From NCBI GenBank assembly GCA_029880285.1, contig JAOUOS010000010.1, positions 40,320-104,319 of the forward strand: DNA of 64,000 nt, written 5' to 3'. Shown here in pieces: positions 26,729-36,153 of the stretch. The stretch is from Spirochaetia bacterium. GTDB taxonomy: Bacteria; Spirochaetota; Leptospiria; Turneriellales; JAOUOS01. Made by a program: the position numbers and the translations under genes. How positions within the stretch are numbered: position 1 is the stretch's first letter; every line of letters starts with the position of its first letter. Below the pieces are notes generated by a model. The model had not been told where the DNA came from, did no database searches, and was given only the letters and a program-made list of their open reading frames with translations.

Positions 26729-27153
26729 TGATGAATTATTTATCTGAAACAAATATTAATATAATTGATTATATTGATAAAATACACCACCCAAAAGCCG
26801 GTGCCGTTGTAGTATTCTGCGGCGAGGCGCGAAATCATAATCATGATAAACCAGTAAAATATTTAGAATATGAGGCTCATACTTCTCTAGCCAATAAAGT
26901 TATTAATGAGATAATTAAAGAAACTAAAAAAAAATGGAAACTGCATGACGCCTTTTGTGCTCATCGAACAGGTAAAGTAAACATATCTGAAACTGCCGTT
27001 ATAGTAATCACTTTATCATCACATCGAAAAGAAGCTTATGAAGCCAACCAATTTATAATAAATAAACTAAAACATGAGGCTCCTATATGGAAAAAAGAAT
27101 ATTATACTGATGGAACAACTGAATGGAGTAAAGAATTAATAAAAACAGAGTAA
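26728..27153 (+). CDS. moaE: Molybdopterin synthase large subunit MoaE
   Basis: Catalytic subunit of molybdopterin synthase, 141 residues. Family features are AGAVVVFCGEARNHNHDKPVKYLEYEAH, AFCAHRTGKVNISETAVIVI (the HRxGxxxxGE region, here with Ser in place of the Gly) and HEAPIWKKEYYTDG, which includes the catalytic lysine. A second in-frame ATG lies one codon later (26731). It is the sixth cofactor function encoded in this run of genes. Confidence 0.94.
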   Translation: MMNYLSETNINIIDYIDKIHHPKAGAVVVFCGEARNHNHDKPVKYLEYEAHTSLANKVINEIIKETKKKWKLHDAFCAHRTGKVNISETAVIVITLSSHRKEAYEANQFIINKLKHEAPIWKKEYYTDGTTEWSKELIKTE

Positions 27154-27186
27154 GCACGTTTATTATTAAGCTTTAATATATTTATT

Positions 27187-27768
27187 ATGATTGGTATTGT
27201 ATTATGCGGAGGATTAAGCCATCGTATGGGAAAAGATAAAGGGTTAATTATAGATAAAACTAATAATAAAGCATGGGGTCAAATAGCAGAAAATAAATTA
27301 AAAAAACTAAATATACCCGTATTCATTTCAATAAATATGGACCAGAAAGAACAATATTCAAAATATTTTTCTCAAGAAGAATTATTAGTCGATTCAACAA
27401 ATTTAAGCCATATAAAAGGACCAATTAAAGGTATTTTAACTTTACATCAACAATATCCTCAGGAAGATATATTCGTTTTGGCATGTGACATGCCTAAATT
27501 AACTTTACCTACCTTATCTGCTCTTTATAAAGAATACAATAGTTTAAAACATAGTTTCAATTATTTTTGCTTTCAATCAGAAACTCATCTCGAAACACTT
27601 TGCGCCATATACACTTCAAAAGGATTAAAAAAAATTTCAACAAAAAATCTTAAAGAGTTTTCACTAAAAAATATATTCAAAGGCGATACAGTTAAAAAAT
27701 ATTTAATTTCTGGAAATATTAAAAGTGAATTTACCAATTATAATTCGTTACCTGCCGAAAAAAATTAA
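27187..27768 (+). CDS. mobA: Molybdenum cofactor guanylyltransferase MobA
   Basis: Attaches GMP to molybdopterin to form the MGD that NapA requires. The 193 residues have the nucleotidyltransferase loop VLCGGLSHRMGKDKG at the N-terminus and ILTLHQQYPQEDIFVLACDMP in the middle, where the Asp binds metal. The C-terminal part is divergent and slightly short. It lies 33 bp downstream of moaE. No mobB was found. Confidence 0.9.
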   Translation: MIGIVLCGGLSHRMGKDKGLIIDKTNNKAWGQIAENKLKKLNIPVFISINMDQKEQYSKYFSQEELLVDSTNLSHIKGPIKGILTLHQQYPQEDIFVLACDMPKLTLPTLSALYKEYNSLKHSFNYFCFQSETHLETLCAIYTSKGLKKISTKNLKEFSLKNIFKGDTVKKYLISGNIKSEFTNYNSLPAEKN

Positions 27769-27976
27769 TATTGTTTTTAATATTTTAAAATTATCATACA
27801 CCATATCAGCATTTTCACAATATTCAACCCGGTGCATTTGATACTTGAATTTGCCCTCTTTTCTATTTAAACAAATTTAAACTCTTTACTGTATATCTAA
27901 TTTTTATAACAGGTAATTTGAATCATCAATATATCAACCTTTTGTTGAAAAGTATAAGATATAATAAAGTATATTC

Positions 27977-28750
27977 ATGGTTTCTAAAAGTAAAGTTTAT
28001 CTAATAGGTGCCGGACCCGGCGATCCAGATTTATTAACCTTAAAAGCGGTTAAAGCCATTGAAAAATCTGAAGTAGTTATGTACGATCAGCTGGTAAGTA
28101 AAGAAATTTTAAAGCTTTGTAAAAAAAATACCAGACTTATATTCGCGGGCAAATATAAAAACAATCATGTACTTTCGCAAGACAGAATTAACAAAATGCT
28201 CGTTAGATTAGCTAAACAGTATAAAACAGTAGGCCGATTAAAAGGCGGCGACCCTATGCTTTTTGGGCGCGGCGGTGAAGAAATGGAATATTTAAGACAA
28301 CACAATATAGACTGTGAAATAATACCCGGCATTACCGCCGCTGTTGGAGCGGCAGCTTCATTGGGCATTCCCCTTACCCATCGGGATTTTTCATCAGAAG
28401 CCGTATTTTTAACAGGGCACAAGCAGAAAAATAAAACTTACTATGACTTTTCTTCGTTAAATTTAAAAGGTAAAACCCATGTCATTTATATGGGTATAAC
28501 CAGAATTTCGGATATTATTAAAGAAATACAAAATTCCAGTAAGTCAAATAGAGATATTCCCATAGCCATAATAGAAAACGCCACAAAAGACAATCAAAGA
28601 GTATTTGAAGGTAAAATAGAAAATATTTTAGAAGTAATTGAAAAAGAAGAAATAAAATCACCAGCATTAATTATTATTGGTGAAACCATTACGCTGCTAA
28701 AATATAAAAATAAAATCTCTGATGTTTTTAAGCAGTCTACCATTGCTTAA
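27977..28750 (+). CDS. cobA: Uroporphyrinogen-III C-methyltransferase
   Basis: Makes precorrin-2 from uroporphyrinogen III with SAM, the entry to siroheme, heme d1 and cobalamin. The 257 residues contain VYLIGAGPGDPDLLTLKAVKAIEKS, YDQLVS, GRLKGGDPMLFGRGGEE and EIIPGITAAVGAAASLGIPLTHRDFSS, all diagnostic of SUMT. It has no CysG-type dehydrogenase domain and no HemD fusion. Its proximity to the nitrate genes suggests that siroheme for nitrite reduction is the purpose, but no nitrite reductase is in the window. The 208-bp gap before it shows no gene. Confidence 0.93.
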   Translation: MVSKSKVYLIGAGPGDPDLLTLKAVKAIEKSEVVMYDQLVSKEILKLCKKNTRLIFAGKYKNNHVLSQDRINKMLVRLAKQYKTVGRLKGGDPMLFGRGGEEMEYLRQHNIDCEIIPGITAAVGAAASLGIPLTHRDFSSEAVFLTGHKQKNKTYYDFSSLNLKGKTHVIYMGITRISDIIKEIQNSSKSNRDIPIAIIENATKDNQRVFEGKIENILEVIEKEEIKSPALIIIGETITLLKYKNKISDVFKQSTIA

Positions 28751-28765
28751 GATAATTATTACTAA

Positions 28766-28795
28766 ATGGCTTATTTCATGAAATAAGCAGCCATA
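28766..28795 (+). repeat. Perfect palindrome between cobA and the methyltransferase gene
   Basis: GCTTATTTCATGAAATAAGC (28769-28788) is a perfect 20-bp palindrome. It is extended outward by ATG and CAT with a small offset, and lies 11 bases before the next start codon. There is no U tract, so an operator or a translational control hairpin fits better than a terminator. Confidence 0.5.
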
Positions 28796-28805
28796 TACCT
28801 TAATA

Positions 28806-29438
28806 ATGAGTAGTGAAAACAAGAAAACAAACTTTGACTTAAAAGCTTCAAGCTGGGATAAAAAACCCCTTCGGCAGATTTTAGCTGAAAAAGCGGCCTC
28901 AGCGATTATAAATAATATTCAACTAACTGGGAAAATAAAAGCGCTTGAATTCGGCTGTGGAACCGGCCTTGTAACACTTAGCCTTGCGCCTAAATTAAAA
29001 TCTATTTTAGCCGTAGATTCATCAAAAGCAATGCTTAACGAGTTAAATAACAAAATAATAATGAATTCAATCAAAAATATAAAAACAATGTTTCTTGATA
29101 TTGAAAATGATAAAAATCAAATAAAAGAAAAATTTAATCTAATCTATAGTGCCATGACCCTGCACCATATACAAAATATTGAAGTTTTAATAACTTCTTT
29201 TTTAAAAATGCTTTCACCAAAAGGCATACTTGCCCTTATTGATCTTGAAAAAGAAGACGGTACTTTTCATAATGATAATACCGGCGTTATGCATTTTGGT
29301 TTTGAAAAAACTTATATTAAAAATTTATTATCTGAAAATAATTTTAAAAATATTACTTACCAGATAATTCATACTATAAAAAAAGAAGATAGTGAAAAAG
29401 ATTACCCGGTATTTTTAGCAACAGGCAGCAAAGCATAA
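28806..29438 (+). CDS. SAM-dependent class I methyltransferase
   Basis: A 210-residue Rossmann-fold methyltransferase. Motif I is ALEFGCGTGLVTLSLAP, motif II is LAVDSSKAML and the motif IV region is FNLIYSAMTLHHIQNIE; these match small-molecule methyltransferases of the UbiE/BioC type. The substrate is not evident. It follows cobA by 55 bp behind a palindrome, and may or may not belong to the tetrapyrrole pathway. Confidence 0.85.
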   Translation: MSSENKKTNFDLKASSWDKKPLRQILAEKAASAIINNIQLTGKIKALEFGCGTGLVTLSLAPKLKSILAVDSSKAMLNELNNKIIMNSIKNIKTMFLDIENDKNQIKEKFNLIYSAMTLHHIQNIEVLITSFLKMLSPKGILALIDLEKEDGTFHNDNTGVMHFGFEKTYIKNLLSENNFKNITYQIIHTIKKEDSEKDYPVFLATGSKA

Positions 29439-29492
29439 AATTTTGTAAATTTGACCCGCACTAATAAAGTTTATACGCTAAATTTATAAAAA

Positions 29493-31478
29493 CTACTTTA
29501 TGCACGTTACAAGATAATTTAAAATATCATTATTTGAAAATGTACAGCCCGGTTTATATATATTTAAATTATCAGGAGCCTTTACTATTTTTCTTTCTAT
29601 TAATTGATCAATTATCTTTATGAAAGATAGAGAAACCTTACCTGTTAAAAGAGGAGAAATATCTCTTTTACTTGCCAGTTTTACAATATCCCGAAACCCG
29701 CTTAAATAAAGATAATCTTTCGTAAATCCGCCGCCTCTAAAAACTCTAGTAGTTAACATAAAAGCAGAATCAATGGAAAGATGATAATCATTATTTAACC
29801 TATGGAACACTGTACTAAAGCTCATACCTTTAACCATCATTTCAACGGCAAGTGTTCTGAGGGCCAATCGTCTTAACCGGCTTAAATTTAAAGAATTAGA
29901 TATATGTTCCCAAAAAATAGCCAGCCCTTCTTGCGTGTAGGTATTTTGCGGTAAACCCAGAATAAATACCTTTAAAGGCTGCTTTCTCGCGTTTATTGTT
30001 GTTGTCATGTGCACGCCTAATTCATGATATATTAAAGACTGTAATTCTATTTCTGAAATTTTCGCGTTTTTATTAATAAGAAGAGTTCTTTTCGCTCCAT
30101 CGACCATAGCATTAGCTACAATTTTAGAACTTAACACAATATCACATTCTATACCTAATTCTTTCGCCGATCTCTCGCATGCCGCTTTAATCTGCTCTGC
30201 TTTCATATTTTGCTCTGGTTCTGCATAAGTTCCTGTTTCTGCCGCGTGCAGTAAAAACTTAGCATTGGCAATATCTAATGAAGACGGCTCTCCGTAATAT
30301 CGAAGCGAACTATAAAGAAACTGCGGCGTACCTACATGGGTCAACATTTCTATTTTTGTAGCGAAGTTATCTACCACGCGCCGATACATTTCACGAAGCG
30401 GCGGATCTGAAATTTGCGATACCGGCAGTTTATAAAGTTTTTCGCGAAACTGATAGGGATCAATTTTTAATTGACGATAATGAAACTGAGGTTCATAACC
30501 ACGACGGCTTAAGAATTTTTTTCTTTCTTGCTGAATATTTACTGGATTTACATAATGTAAGGTATCAATTTGTCCGGCTAGTTTACCTAGAGCCCTATCT
30601 ACTTTTATAACTACAGGATCTAAATCTGCCGGTAAAAGATCAGCATGTGTAATATTGACCTTTTCAAGACGGCGGCTAAAATGAGCAGCTGTAGAAAGTA
30701 TTGTGTTATAAAGCCCATGTCTTAAACTTTCAATAACAAGCGGAAATAATGTACCGGTTTTTTCATCCATATAAACTTTTTTTACTTTAAGCAAAAGAAG
30801 TGTGGTTTTTGCTAAATTTTCATTAACATATGACACTAAATAGCTATTTGAAATAAGAGCGTTATCTTTGCTTACAGTGGTAGTAATATTGGGAAGGTCT
30901 ATTTCTTTTAGTTTTTTTTCAAAAAACTCTAAAACATTATAACCCCTCTTTTGTATTCTTTGCGATATGCCTATACTAAAAAGTGAATCTATTTTTATTT
31001 GTGTATTATTTGAATGAAGACCAATTAAAAGACAACTGCCAAATTTTTCTTTTATAACCGAAACCAGGGCATTTAATATCTTATAAAATACAGCCTGTTT
31101 TTCTATACTTGCCGTACGTTCTTTTTCTGTTAAAGGGCGGCTCCATATTTTTTTATTTAAATCTGTCTCATAAATACAGTTTTTAGGCTCAATATCAATA
31201 TCATACTCATATCGTGAATCACGCGAAATGATTACAGCGGGAAGAGAAGATATTAATTTATCAATACATGTATCTTCACTTAATCTTCTTTCTTCAGGCG
31301 TTAAAAGACAAAGATGAAGTAAATCTTCACGTATATTTTGACCCGAGTGAACAGCGGCGCATAAATAGGGCACATATTCTTTTATTTTAATTTCAAGCGA
31401 TAAATCTTCTAAAATACCTTCAAAGGGTTTACCTTCTTTTATTATTTGTAGAACCTCTTTTTCTGAAAATTTGTTCAA
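29493..31478 (-). CDS. QEGLA-motif (DUF1704) metalloprotease-like protein
   Basis: A 661-residue protein. The C-terminal half carries the DUF1704 signature: YHELGVHMTT, a HExxxH zinc motif, followed by NTYTQEGLAIFWEH, the QEGLA motif that supplies the third ligand. This family is related to the eukaryotic MATCAP tyrosine carboxypeptidases, and bacterial members are often named flavohemoglobin-expression-modulating protein. The N-terminal half contains an ACVxSGQ-like segment (LCAAVHSGQNI) and a section resembling N-formylglutamate amidohydrolase-like regions (SRDSRYEYDIDIEPKNC). The gene is convergent with the methyltransferase. The substrate is unknown. Confidence 0.82.
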   Translation of the reverse strand: MNKFSEKEVLQIIKEGKPFEGILEDLSLEIKIKEYVPYLCAAVHSGQNIREDLLHLCLLTPEERRLSEDTCIDKLISSLPAVIISRDSRYEYDIDIEPKNCIYETDLNKKIWSRPLTEKERTASIEKQAVFYKILNALVSVIKEKFGSCLLIGLHSNNTQIKIDSLFSIGISQRIQKRGYNVLEFFEKKLKEIDLPNITTTVSKDNALISNSYLVSYVNENLAKTTLLLLKVKKVYMDEKTGTLFPLVIESLRHGLYNTILSTAAHFSRRLEKVNITHADLLPADLDPVVIKVDRALGKLAGQIDTLHYVNPVNIQQERKKFLSRRGYEPQFHYRQLKIDPYQFREKLYKLPVSQISDPPLREMYRRVVDNFATKIEMLTHVGTPQFLYSSLRYYGEPSSLDIANAKFLLHAAETGTYAEPEQNMKAEQIKAACERSAKELGIECDIVLSSKIVANAMVDGAKRTLLINKNAKISEIELQSLIYHELGVHMTTTINARKQPLKVFILGLPQNTYTQEGLAIFWEHISNSLNLSRLRRLALRTLAVEMMVKGMSFSTVFHRLNNDYHLSIDSAFMLTTRVFRGGGFTKDYLYLSGFRDIVKLASKRDISPLLTGKVSLSFIKIIDQLIERKIVKAPDNLNIYKPGCTFSNNDILNYLVTCIK

Positions 31479-31642
31479 TATTAAAATCCCTATTTTCGCT
31501 TTCTTTTATAATTATCGTTCACAGTATTATAACGATAAAATTCGCACCAGCAATTCTTTTTTTACACCGTGTCAAGATAAAAACATGATTATCAGCTGTC
31601 TTGACCTTGCGTCTATATTTTATAAATTAACCTATCTAACTT

Positions 31643-32071
31643 ATGCGTGAAAAACAAGCCTACAATTTATTATTTGTCTGCTGGATTATTGCTATGATTG
31701 CCTCTTTAGGAAGCTTGTTTTTCAGCAGTATTATGAACTTTGTTCCCTGCACGTTATGCTGGTATCAAAGAATATGTATGTATCCTCTCGTCTTAATTTT
31801 TTTAACCGCTTTAATTCGGTTTGAAAAAAGTGTGTTTTATTATTCGTCTTCTTTAATCGCTATTGGCTGGTTTATTTCTTTATATCATAATTTGGTACAA
31901 TTAAAAATTATTCCCGAAGAGGCCTCACCCTGTGTTCAGGGAGTCCCCTGCGCGATGAAATATATTAACTGGTTAGGCTTTATTACCATACCCATGCTTT
32001 CTTTTTTTGCTTTTTCTATACTATTATCATTAATGTACTTATTTTACAGGAGGTTTGTAAATGAAAAATAA
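31643..32071 (+). CDS. Disulfide bond formation protein, DsbB/BdbC type
   Basis: Quinone-dependent membrane oxidase that reoxidises DsbA. The 142 residues form four helices. The first loop carries C36/C39 in VPCTLCWYQRICMYP and the second carries C97/C103 in SPCVQGVPC. This matches the shorter BdbC subtype. The gene overlaps the thiol-oxidoreductase gene by 11 bp, and the two form a self-contained oxidative folding pair. Confidence 0.92.
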   Translation: MREKQAYNLLFVCWIIAMIASLGSLFFSSIMNFVPCTLCWYQRICMYPLVLIFLTALIRFEKSVFYYSSSLIAIGWFISLYHNLVQLKIIPEEASPCVQGVPCAMKYINWLGFITIPMLSFFAFSILLSLMYLFYRRFVNEK

Positions 32072-32714
32072 AACTATAATTATTGGAGGTTCGGCACTTT
32101 TTCTAATATGCTTGTTTTTAATAGGCGGATATTTTTTTAAGAAAAGTGAAATTAATAAATACAGCGAAGAAGTTGAAAAAAATCGTCAAAAATTATTAAC
32201 CGAATTTGCTCCCTTATATGGCAATAAAGACGCGAAAGTAGAGATTGTAGAGTTTTTAGATCCCGAATGTGAAACATGCCGAAATTTTTATCCTGCGGTA
32301 AAAAAATTAATAGCAGAATTTGACGGTAAAGTAAAATTATTCGTAAGATACGCTCCTTTTCATAAAAATTCTATTCAAGCAATACAAATTCTAGAAGCCG
32401 CGCGTATGCAAAATAAATACTGGCAGACCCTGGAATTTTTCTTTCAAAAACAGCCTGAATGGGGCAGCCACCAAAAACCGCAGCCTGAGCTTTTATGGAC
32501 ATACCTACCTAAACTAGGTCTTGATGTTGAAAGAATTAGACAAGACATGAACCATCCGCAGGTAATCAATCAAATTGAAACAGATATGAAAGATTTAAAA
32601 ACATTTAATATAAAAGCAACACCCACATTTTTTGTTAACGGAAAACCATTACCAACTTTTGGCTATGGGCCCCTAAGAGAAGCCGTTAAAAAAGCCGTAG
32701 AGGAGGCTTATTAA
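32061..32714 (+). CDS. Periplasmic thiol oxidase, DsbA/BdbD type
   Basis: A 217-residue protein anchored by an N-terminal helix (about 5-25) with a thioredoxin fold. The active site is C70-E-T-C73 in FLDPECETCRNFYP and the cis-proline loop is KATPTFFVNGKP. It would introduce disulfides into exported proteins such as the periplasmic cytochromes and be reoxidised by the preceding BdbC partner. GGAGG precedes the ATG within the end of the partner gene. Confidence 0.92.
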   Translation: MKNKTIIIGGSALFLICLFLIGGYFFKKSEINKYSEEVEKNRQKLLTEFAPLYGNKDAKVEIVEFLDPECETCRNFYPAVKKLIAEFDGKVKLFVRYAPFHKNSIQAIQILEAARMQNKYWQTLEFFFQKQPEWGSHQKPQPELLWTYLPKLGLDVERIRQDMNHPQVINQIETDMKDLKTFNIKATPTFFVNGKPLPTFGYGPLREAVKKAVEEAY

Positions 32715-32718
32715 AAAT

Positions 32719-33255
32719 TTAATTTTTTTCTTTTATTTTTACGCTGGCAAAAACAGAATTTACTATTACCTTGAGGTAAGGCTTTGATTTGTCATATTTT
32801 TTATTTGAATAATTAAAACTTCCAAAAGAAGTAATACTTCCATCTGGTGTAAAAACACCCGCAAACGCAGAATTTATTTTTATATGCATAGGAATTTCAT
32901 TATCTATAAGAATTTTATTTTCAGCAAAAATAGAATTAATCTCAATTTCTAAATTTACATTGGTAATTTTTATATTAGTAAGATCAATTTTTCCTTTGCT
33001 AAAAATAACATTATATTTTTTTTCATTACCTTCAGCAATAAAAGTATTTTCTGAAAATATCGTGTTAGAGGCATCTTTAAACTGCCAGCCTTTGCCTGTT
33101 AAAACACTAATACCAACCGCAATAATAAAAAGTCCAAAAAATATTCTGATTATTGGTAAATCTATGTTAAAAAATACTCTTAGAAGAATTGTTAACCCAA
33201 CAATAATTAAAAAAACACCCCAAAACGCGCCTGAAAATAAAAACCACATTTTCAC
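32719..33255 (-). CDS. LiaF-like membrane protein
   Basis: A 178-residue protein. Two or three hydrophobic segments at the N-terminus (FLFSGAFWGVFLIIVGLTILL and IIRIFFGLFIIAVGISVL) match the LiaF/YvqF transmembrane module. A beta-rich C-terminal domain has repeating NxIFAENxxI and NSAFAGVF motifs, as in the cell-wall-active-antibiotics-response domain. The family modulates envelope stress signalling in Firmicutes. No LiaS/LiaR-type system is next to it here. The gene converges on the DsbA-type gene with 4 bp between the stops. Confidence 0.75.
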   Translation of the reverse strand: MKMWFLFSGAFWGVFLIIVGLTILLRVFFNIDLPIIRIFFGLFIIAVGISVLTGKGWQFKDASNTIFSENTFIAEGNEKKYNVIFSKGKIDLTNIKITNVNLEIEINSIFAENKILIDNEIPMHIKINSAFAGVFTPDGSITSFGSFNYSNKKYDKSKPYLKVIVNSVFASVKIKEKN

Positions 33256-33291
33256 TTTATTATCCGTTATTATATATTTATTATTTTATTA

Positions 33292-33798
33292 TCAATCTAT
33301 TGTCAACAATTTTTCAATATCCTTTTCAATCTCTTCTGGTTTTACTTTAGAAGCAAACCTCTTTACGGGTTTTCCCGCTTTATCAATTAAAAATTTTGTA
33401 AAGTTCCATTTTATTCTTTCTGTACCAATAATACCCGGCAGATTTTCTTTTAAATATTTATAAAGAGGATGCGCCTCTTTACCGTTTACATTTATTTTAG
33501 AAAACATGGGAAAAGAAACATTATAATTTATGCTGCAAAATTTCAAAATAGCCGCCTCGTTTTCGGGCTCTTGACCGCCAAACTGATTGCAGGGAAAACC
33601 TAAAACAAGAAAATCTTTATTTTTATATTTTTGATATAAACTTTCTAAACCCGCGTATTGCTTAGTAAATCCGCATTTACTGGCCGTATTTACTATTAAT
33701 AAAACTTTTTGTTTATATTTACTTAATATTATATTTTCCCCTTTTATATCTTTGGCTTCAAATTGATATATATTTTCTATCATTCGTATAATATACAA
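33292..33798 (-). CDS. Glutathione peroxidase family protein
   Basis: Thiol peroxidase that reduces hydrogen or organic peroxides. The catalytic block is VNTASKCGFTKQYAGLESLY with a peroxidatic Cys. FPCNQFGGQEPENEAAI supplies Gln and a second Cys typical of the thioredoxin-dependent type, and the WNF motif is KWNFTKFLIDKAG. The length of 168 residues (or about 163 from the internal ATG at 33783, MIENIYQFEAKD) is normal. The second start fits the family better. Confidence 0.94.
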   Translation of the reverse strand: MYIIRMIENIYQFEAKDIKGENIILSKYKQKVLLIVNTASKCGFTKQYAGLESLYQKYKNKDFLVLGFPCNQFGGQEPENEAAILKFCSINYNVSFPMFSKINVNGKEAHPLYKYLKENLPGIIGTERIKWNFTKFLIDKAGKPVKRFASKVKPEEIEKDIEKLLTID

Positions 33799-33872
33799 CT
33801 AAATTATTTATATATCTTCTTATTTTATTGATTTTTATCGCCATACTTATTTCTGGTGTATAAATTCATAAA

Positions 33873-34406
33873 ATGAATAAAATAATATATATTTCATTAC
33901 TAATGTTTGCTTTTATGTGTAAATCATACCAAAATTCTCCCTTAAATAAGTATGTTTTGCAGAAAGTAGACTTAAAAAAATACACAGGCAAATGGTTTGA
34001 AATTGAAAGATTCCCGCATTCTTTTGAAAAGCATTTGAAATGCGTTACAGCGGAATATTCATTATTAGAAGATAACAAAATCATGGTAATAAATTCAGGA
34101 TACAATATTGAAAATCCCAAAGAATTTGAATCGGCTGAAGGCATTGCTTATGTTCCCGATCAAAATATTCAGGGTAAAATAAAAGTAAGCTTCTTTAGAC
34201 CTTTTTATGGCAATTACTGGATTTTACATCTAGAAGAAAATTATAATTACGCTTTAATAGGCGATCCAACATTAAATTATTTATGGATACTGGCAAGAAA
34301 ACCTGATTTAGAAGAAAAAAATATTCAAATGCTAAAAGAAAAAGCAAAAGAAATGGGATTTGATATCTCAAGACTCAAAAAAGTACCCCATGATTGCTCT
34401 AATTAA
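33873..34406 (+). CDS. blc: Bacterial lipocalin (Blc-like), probable lipoprotein
   Basis: A 177-residue lipocalin. The N-terminal hydrophobic stretch ends FAFMCKS, a probable lipobox, so it is likely an outer-membrane lipoprotein. The GxW motif is YTGKWFEIERFPHSFEKHL. Later conserved parts are KIKVSFFRPFYGNYWILHLEENYNYALIGDP and LWILARKPDL. Blc proteins bind fatty acids or lysophospholipids in the envelope. It is divergent from the glutathione peroxidase gene, with 74 bp between the two starts. Confidence 0.92.
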   Translation: MNKIIYISLLMFAFMCKSYQNSPLNKYVLQKVDLKKYTGKWFEIERFPHSFEKHLKCVTAEYSLLEDNKIMVINSGYNIENPKEFESAEGIAYVPDQNIQGKIKVSFFRPFYGNYWILHLEENYNYALIGDPTLNYLWILARKPDLEEKNIQMLKEKAKEMGFDISRLKKVPHDCSN

Positions 34407-34464
34407 ATAACAGAATGAATAGCGGCGGCCATGAATTTTTATTGGCCTTAATCATTTTCTATAA

Positions 34465-35781
34465 TTAAACTTCAAAAATACAAGCTTCTTTAGGTCTGTA
34501 AATAATTTCATCTAATTGATTTCTTTTATATAAAAAACCGTTTACAAAAGAAGCAATAACCTTAGAGTTAAAAGTAAAACCCTCAAAACCGTTCCATCCG
34601 CATTTTGAATAAATATCACCTTTCGAAAGTGTCCACATTTCTTCATGAATGACAGCGAGATCGGCAAAATTGCCTTCTTTAATTTCTCCCCGTTTTTTTA
34701 TATTAAATCGTTTTGCCGCGTTTGAGGATAATATTTTAGACACGTAATTAAAATTAAGCTTACCGCTAAAAAGTTCATTTAATATTAAATGCGTACCCGC
34801 TTCAATAGAAGGTATACCGCTGGGCGGCCATTTACTTGTTTCTTGTTTTTCTTCTATTAAATGCGGAGCGTGATCGGTGGCAATCATTTCTATTCTTTCT
34901 TCATACAGAGCCTTACGCAAATTGCCTGCTGTTTCTTTTTCTCTAATAGGCGGATTACATTTAAGTAAAAATTCTTTGTTTTCATAATCGCTTGTATCTA
35001 AAAACAAGTGATGGGCGCAAACTTCATGAGATATTTTTGTATCACTTAATAAATCAATTTCTTGGGGAGAGCTTGCGTGGCACAAATGAAATTTGCCGCT
35101 GGTTTTTTTTTGAAGTTCAACAACCTGCTTTACGGCGCTTACAGCGGCTTTTTCACCTCTTATTTTTGTATGATTATAAATGTTAATTTCATGACCCCAT
35201 TTTTTTGTGTTTTCTTGTATAATTTTTTCATCTTCAGCATGAAAGGCAAAAAGCATATCGCCTGCAGTATCTATATTCATAATATTTTCAAGCAGCATGT
35301 CACCTGTTGTCGATGCCATATAAACCTTAATGCCTTTAAGTGTTTTTATTTTTTTTAACTCATCAATATTGTCTTTTGTTAAACCGCCAAATAATCCAAA
35401 ATTAATTAAAGAATTTTGATTAACAATATCTTTTTTGCTTTCATATGATTTTAAATTGGTTACGGGAGGGTTATTATTCGGCATATCAAGAACTGTTGTA
35501 ATACCCGCCGACAAAGCCGCCTTTGAACCGTTAAGCCAGTCTTCAGCTTCACTTTTACCGGGCACACGAAAATGCACATGCGGATCAATAAATCCCGGAA
35601 AAACAACCATGCCTTCAAATTCTTCAAGAAAAACAGCATCTTCTTCTTTTCGTAAATGTTTATCAATTTTTTCAATAAGGCCGTCTTTTGTATTAATTAA
35701 AATATCACATGCTTCTGGCTCTTTTTTTTCAGGTAAAACAGCTTTAACACCCGGTAAAATGTACTTTGTATTATTGCTCAT
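34465..35781 (-). CDS. pyrC: Dihydroorotase
   Basis: Zinc amidohydrolase of pyrimidine synthesis, 438 residues. Metal ligands appear in FIDPHVHFRVPG (HxH), in the FHAED and FHLCHASS regions, and in MIATDHAPHLIEEK (final Asp). The MPNNNPP loop is typical of class I dihydroorotases. The lysine that is normally carbamylated is probably in GIKVYMASTTG. The related enzymes allantoinase and hydantoinase are less likely given the DMPNNNPPVT and ATDHAPH context. Confidence 0.9.
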   Translation of the reverse strand: MSNNTKYILPGVKAVLPEKKEPEACDILINTKDGLIEKIDKHLRKEEDAVFLEEFEGMVVFPGFIDPHVHFRVPGKSEAEDWLNGSKAALSAGITTVLDMPNNNPPVTNLKSYESKKDIVNQNSLINFGLFGGLTKDNIDELKKIKTLKGIKVYMASTTGDMLLENIMNIDTAGDMLFAFHAEDEKIIQENTKKWGHEINIYNHTKIRGEKAAVSAVKQVVELQKKTSGKFHLCHASSPQEIDLLSDTKISHEVCAHHLFLDTSDYENKEFLLKCNPPIREKETAGNLRKALYEERIEMIATDHAPHLIEEKQETSKWPPSGIPSIEAGTHLILNELFSGKLNFNYVSKILSSNAAKRFNIKKRGEIKEGNFADLAVIHEEMWTLSKGDIYSKCGWNGFEGFTFNSKVIASFVNGFLYKRNQLDEIIYRPKEACIFEV

Positions 35782-35853
35782 TTAGATACCTATATACTTA
35801 ATTTAATTAGATGTCAATATATTTCTATTAAAAAGATGTTAAAAATAATTTCA

Positions 35854-36153
35854 CTATGGATATAATTTTTTACCGACCCTATTTATATGTTCGAGCAGTT
35901 CTGTATTTTTTATATGATGATAAATAGATATATCAAATTTTTGCGGCAGCAGTAAATCATCTAATTCTAATGAGATTTTATTTAACAATTCAAGGTTTAT
36001 TTCTTTTCCTTTTAAGGCAATATCTATATCAGAGCCGGGATGATAATTACCTTTTGCGCGTGAACCATAAATATAAGCTTCTTTAATTTGAGTATATTTA
36101 TTAAAAATACTTTTTATTTTTTCAACTTCTGTTTCTTTCAGGCCAAATAGCAT
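35854..36153 (-). CDS. Minimal nucleotidyltransferase (MNT) of a HEPN/MNT pair
   Basis: A 99-residue nucleotidyltransferase domain with IYGSRAKGNYHPGSDIDIALKG, the GSxxxG...DxD catalytic motif. In HEPN/MNT toxin-antitoxin pairs the MNT partner modifies or neutralises the HEPN RNase. It starts at the stop of the upstream HEPN gene with a one-base overlap. Pairs of this HI0073/HI0074 layout are common in prokaryotes, and their targets are mostly unknown. Confidence 0.88.
   Translation of the reverse strand: MLFGLKETEVEKIKSIFNKYTQIKEAYIYGSRAKGNYHPGSDIDIALKGKEINLELLNKISLELDDLLLPQKFDISIYHHIKNTELLEHINRVGKKLYP

Noticed and set aside
27769..27976. FNR-like site before cobA (ATCAATATATCAA)
   Set aside because: The half-sites are direct rather than inverted, so it does not fit TTGAT-N4-ATCAA.
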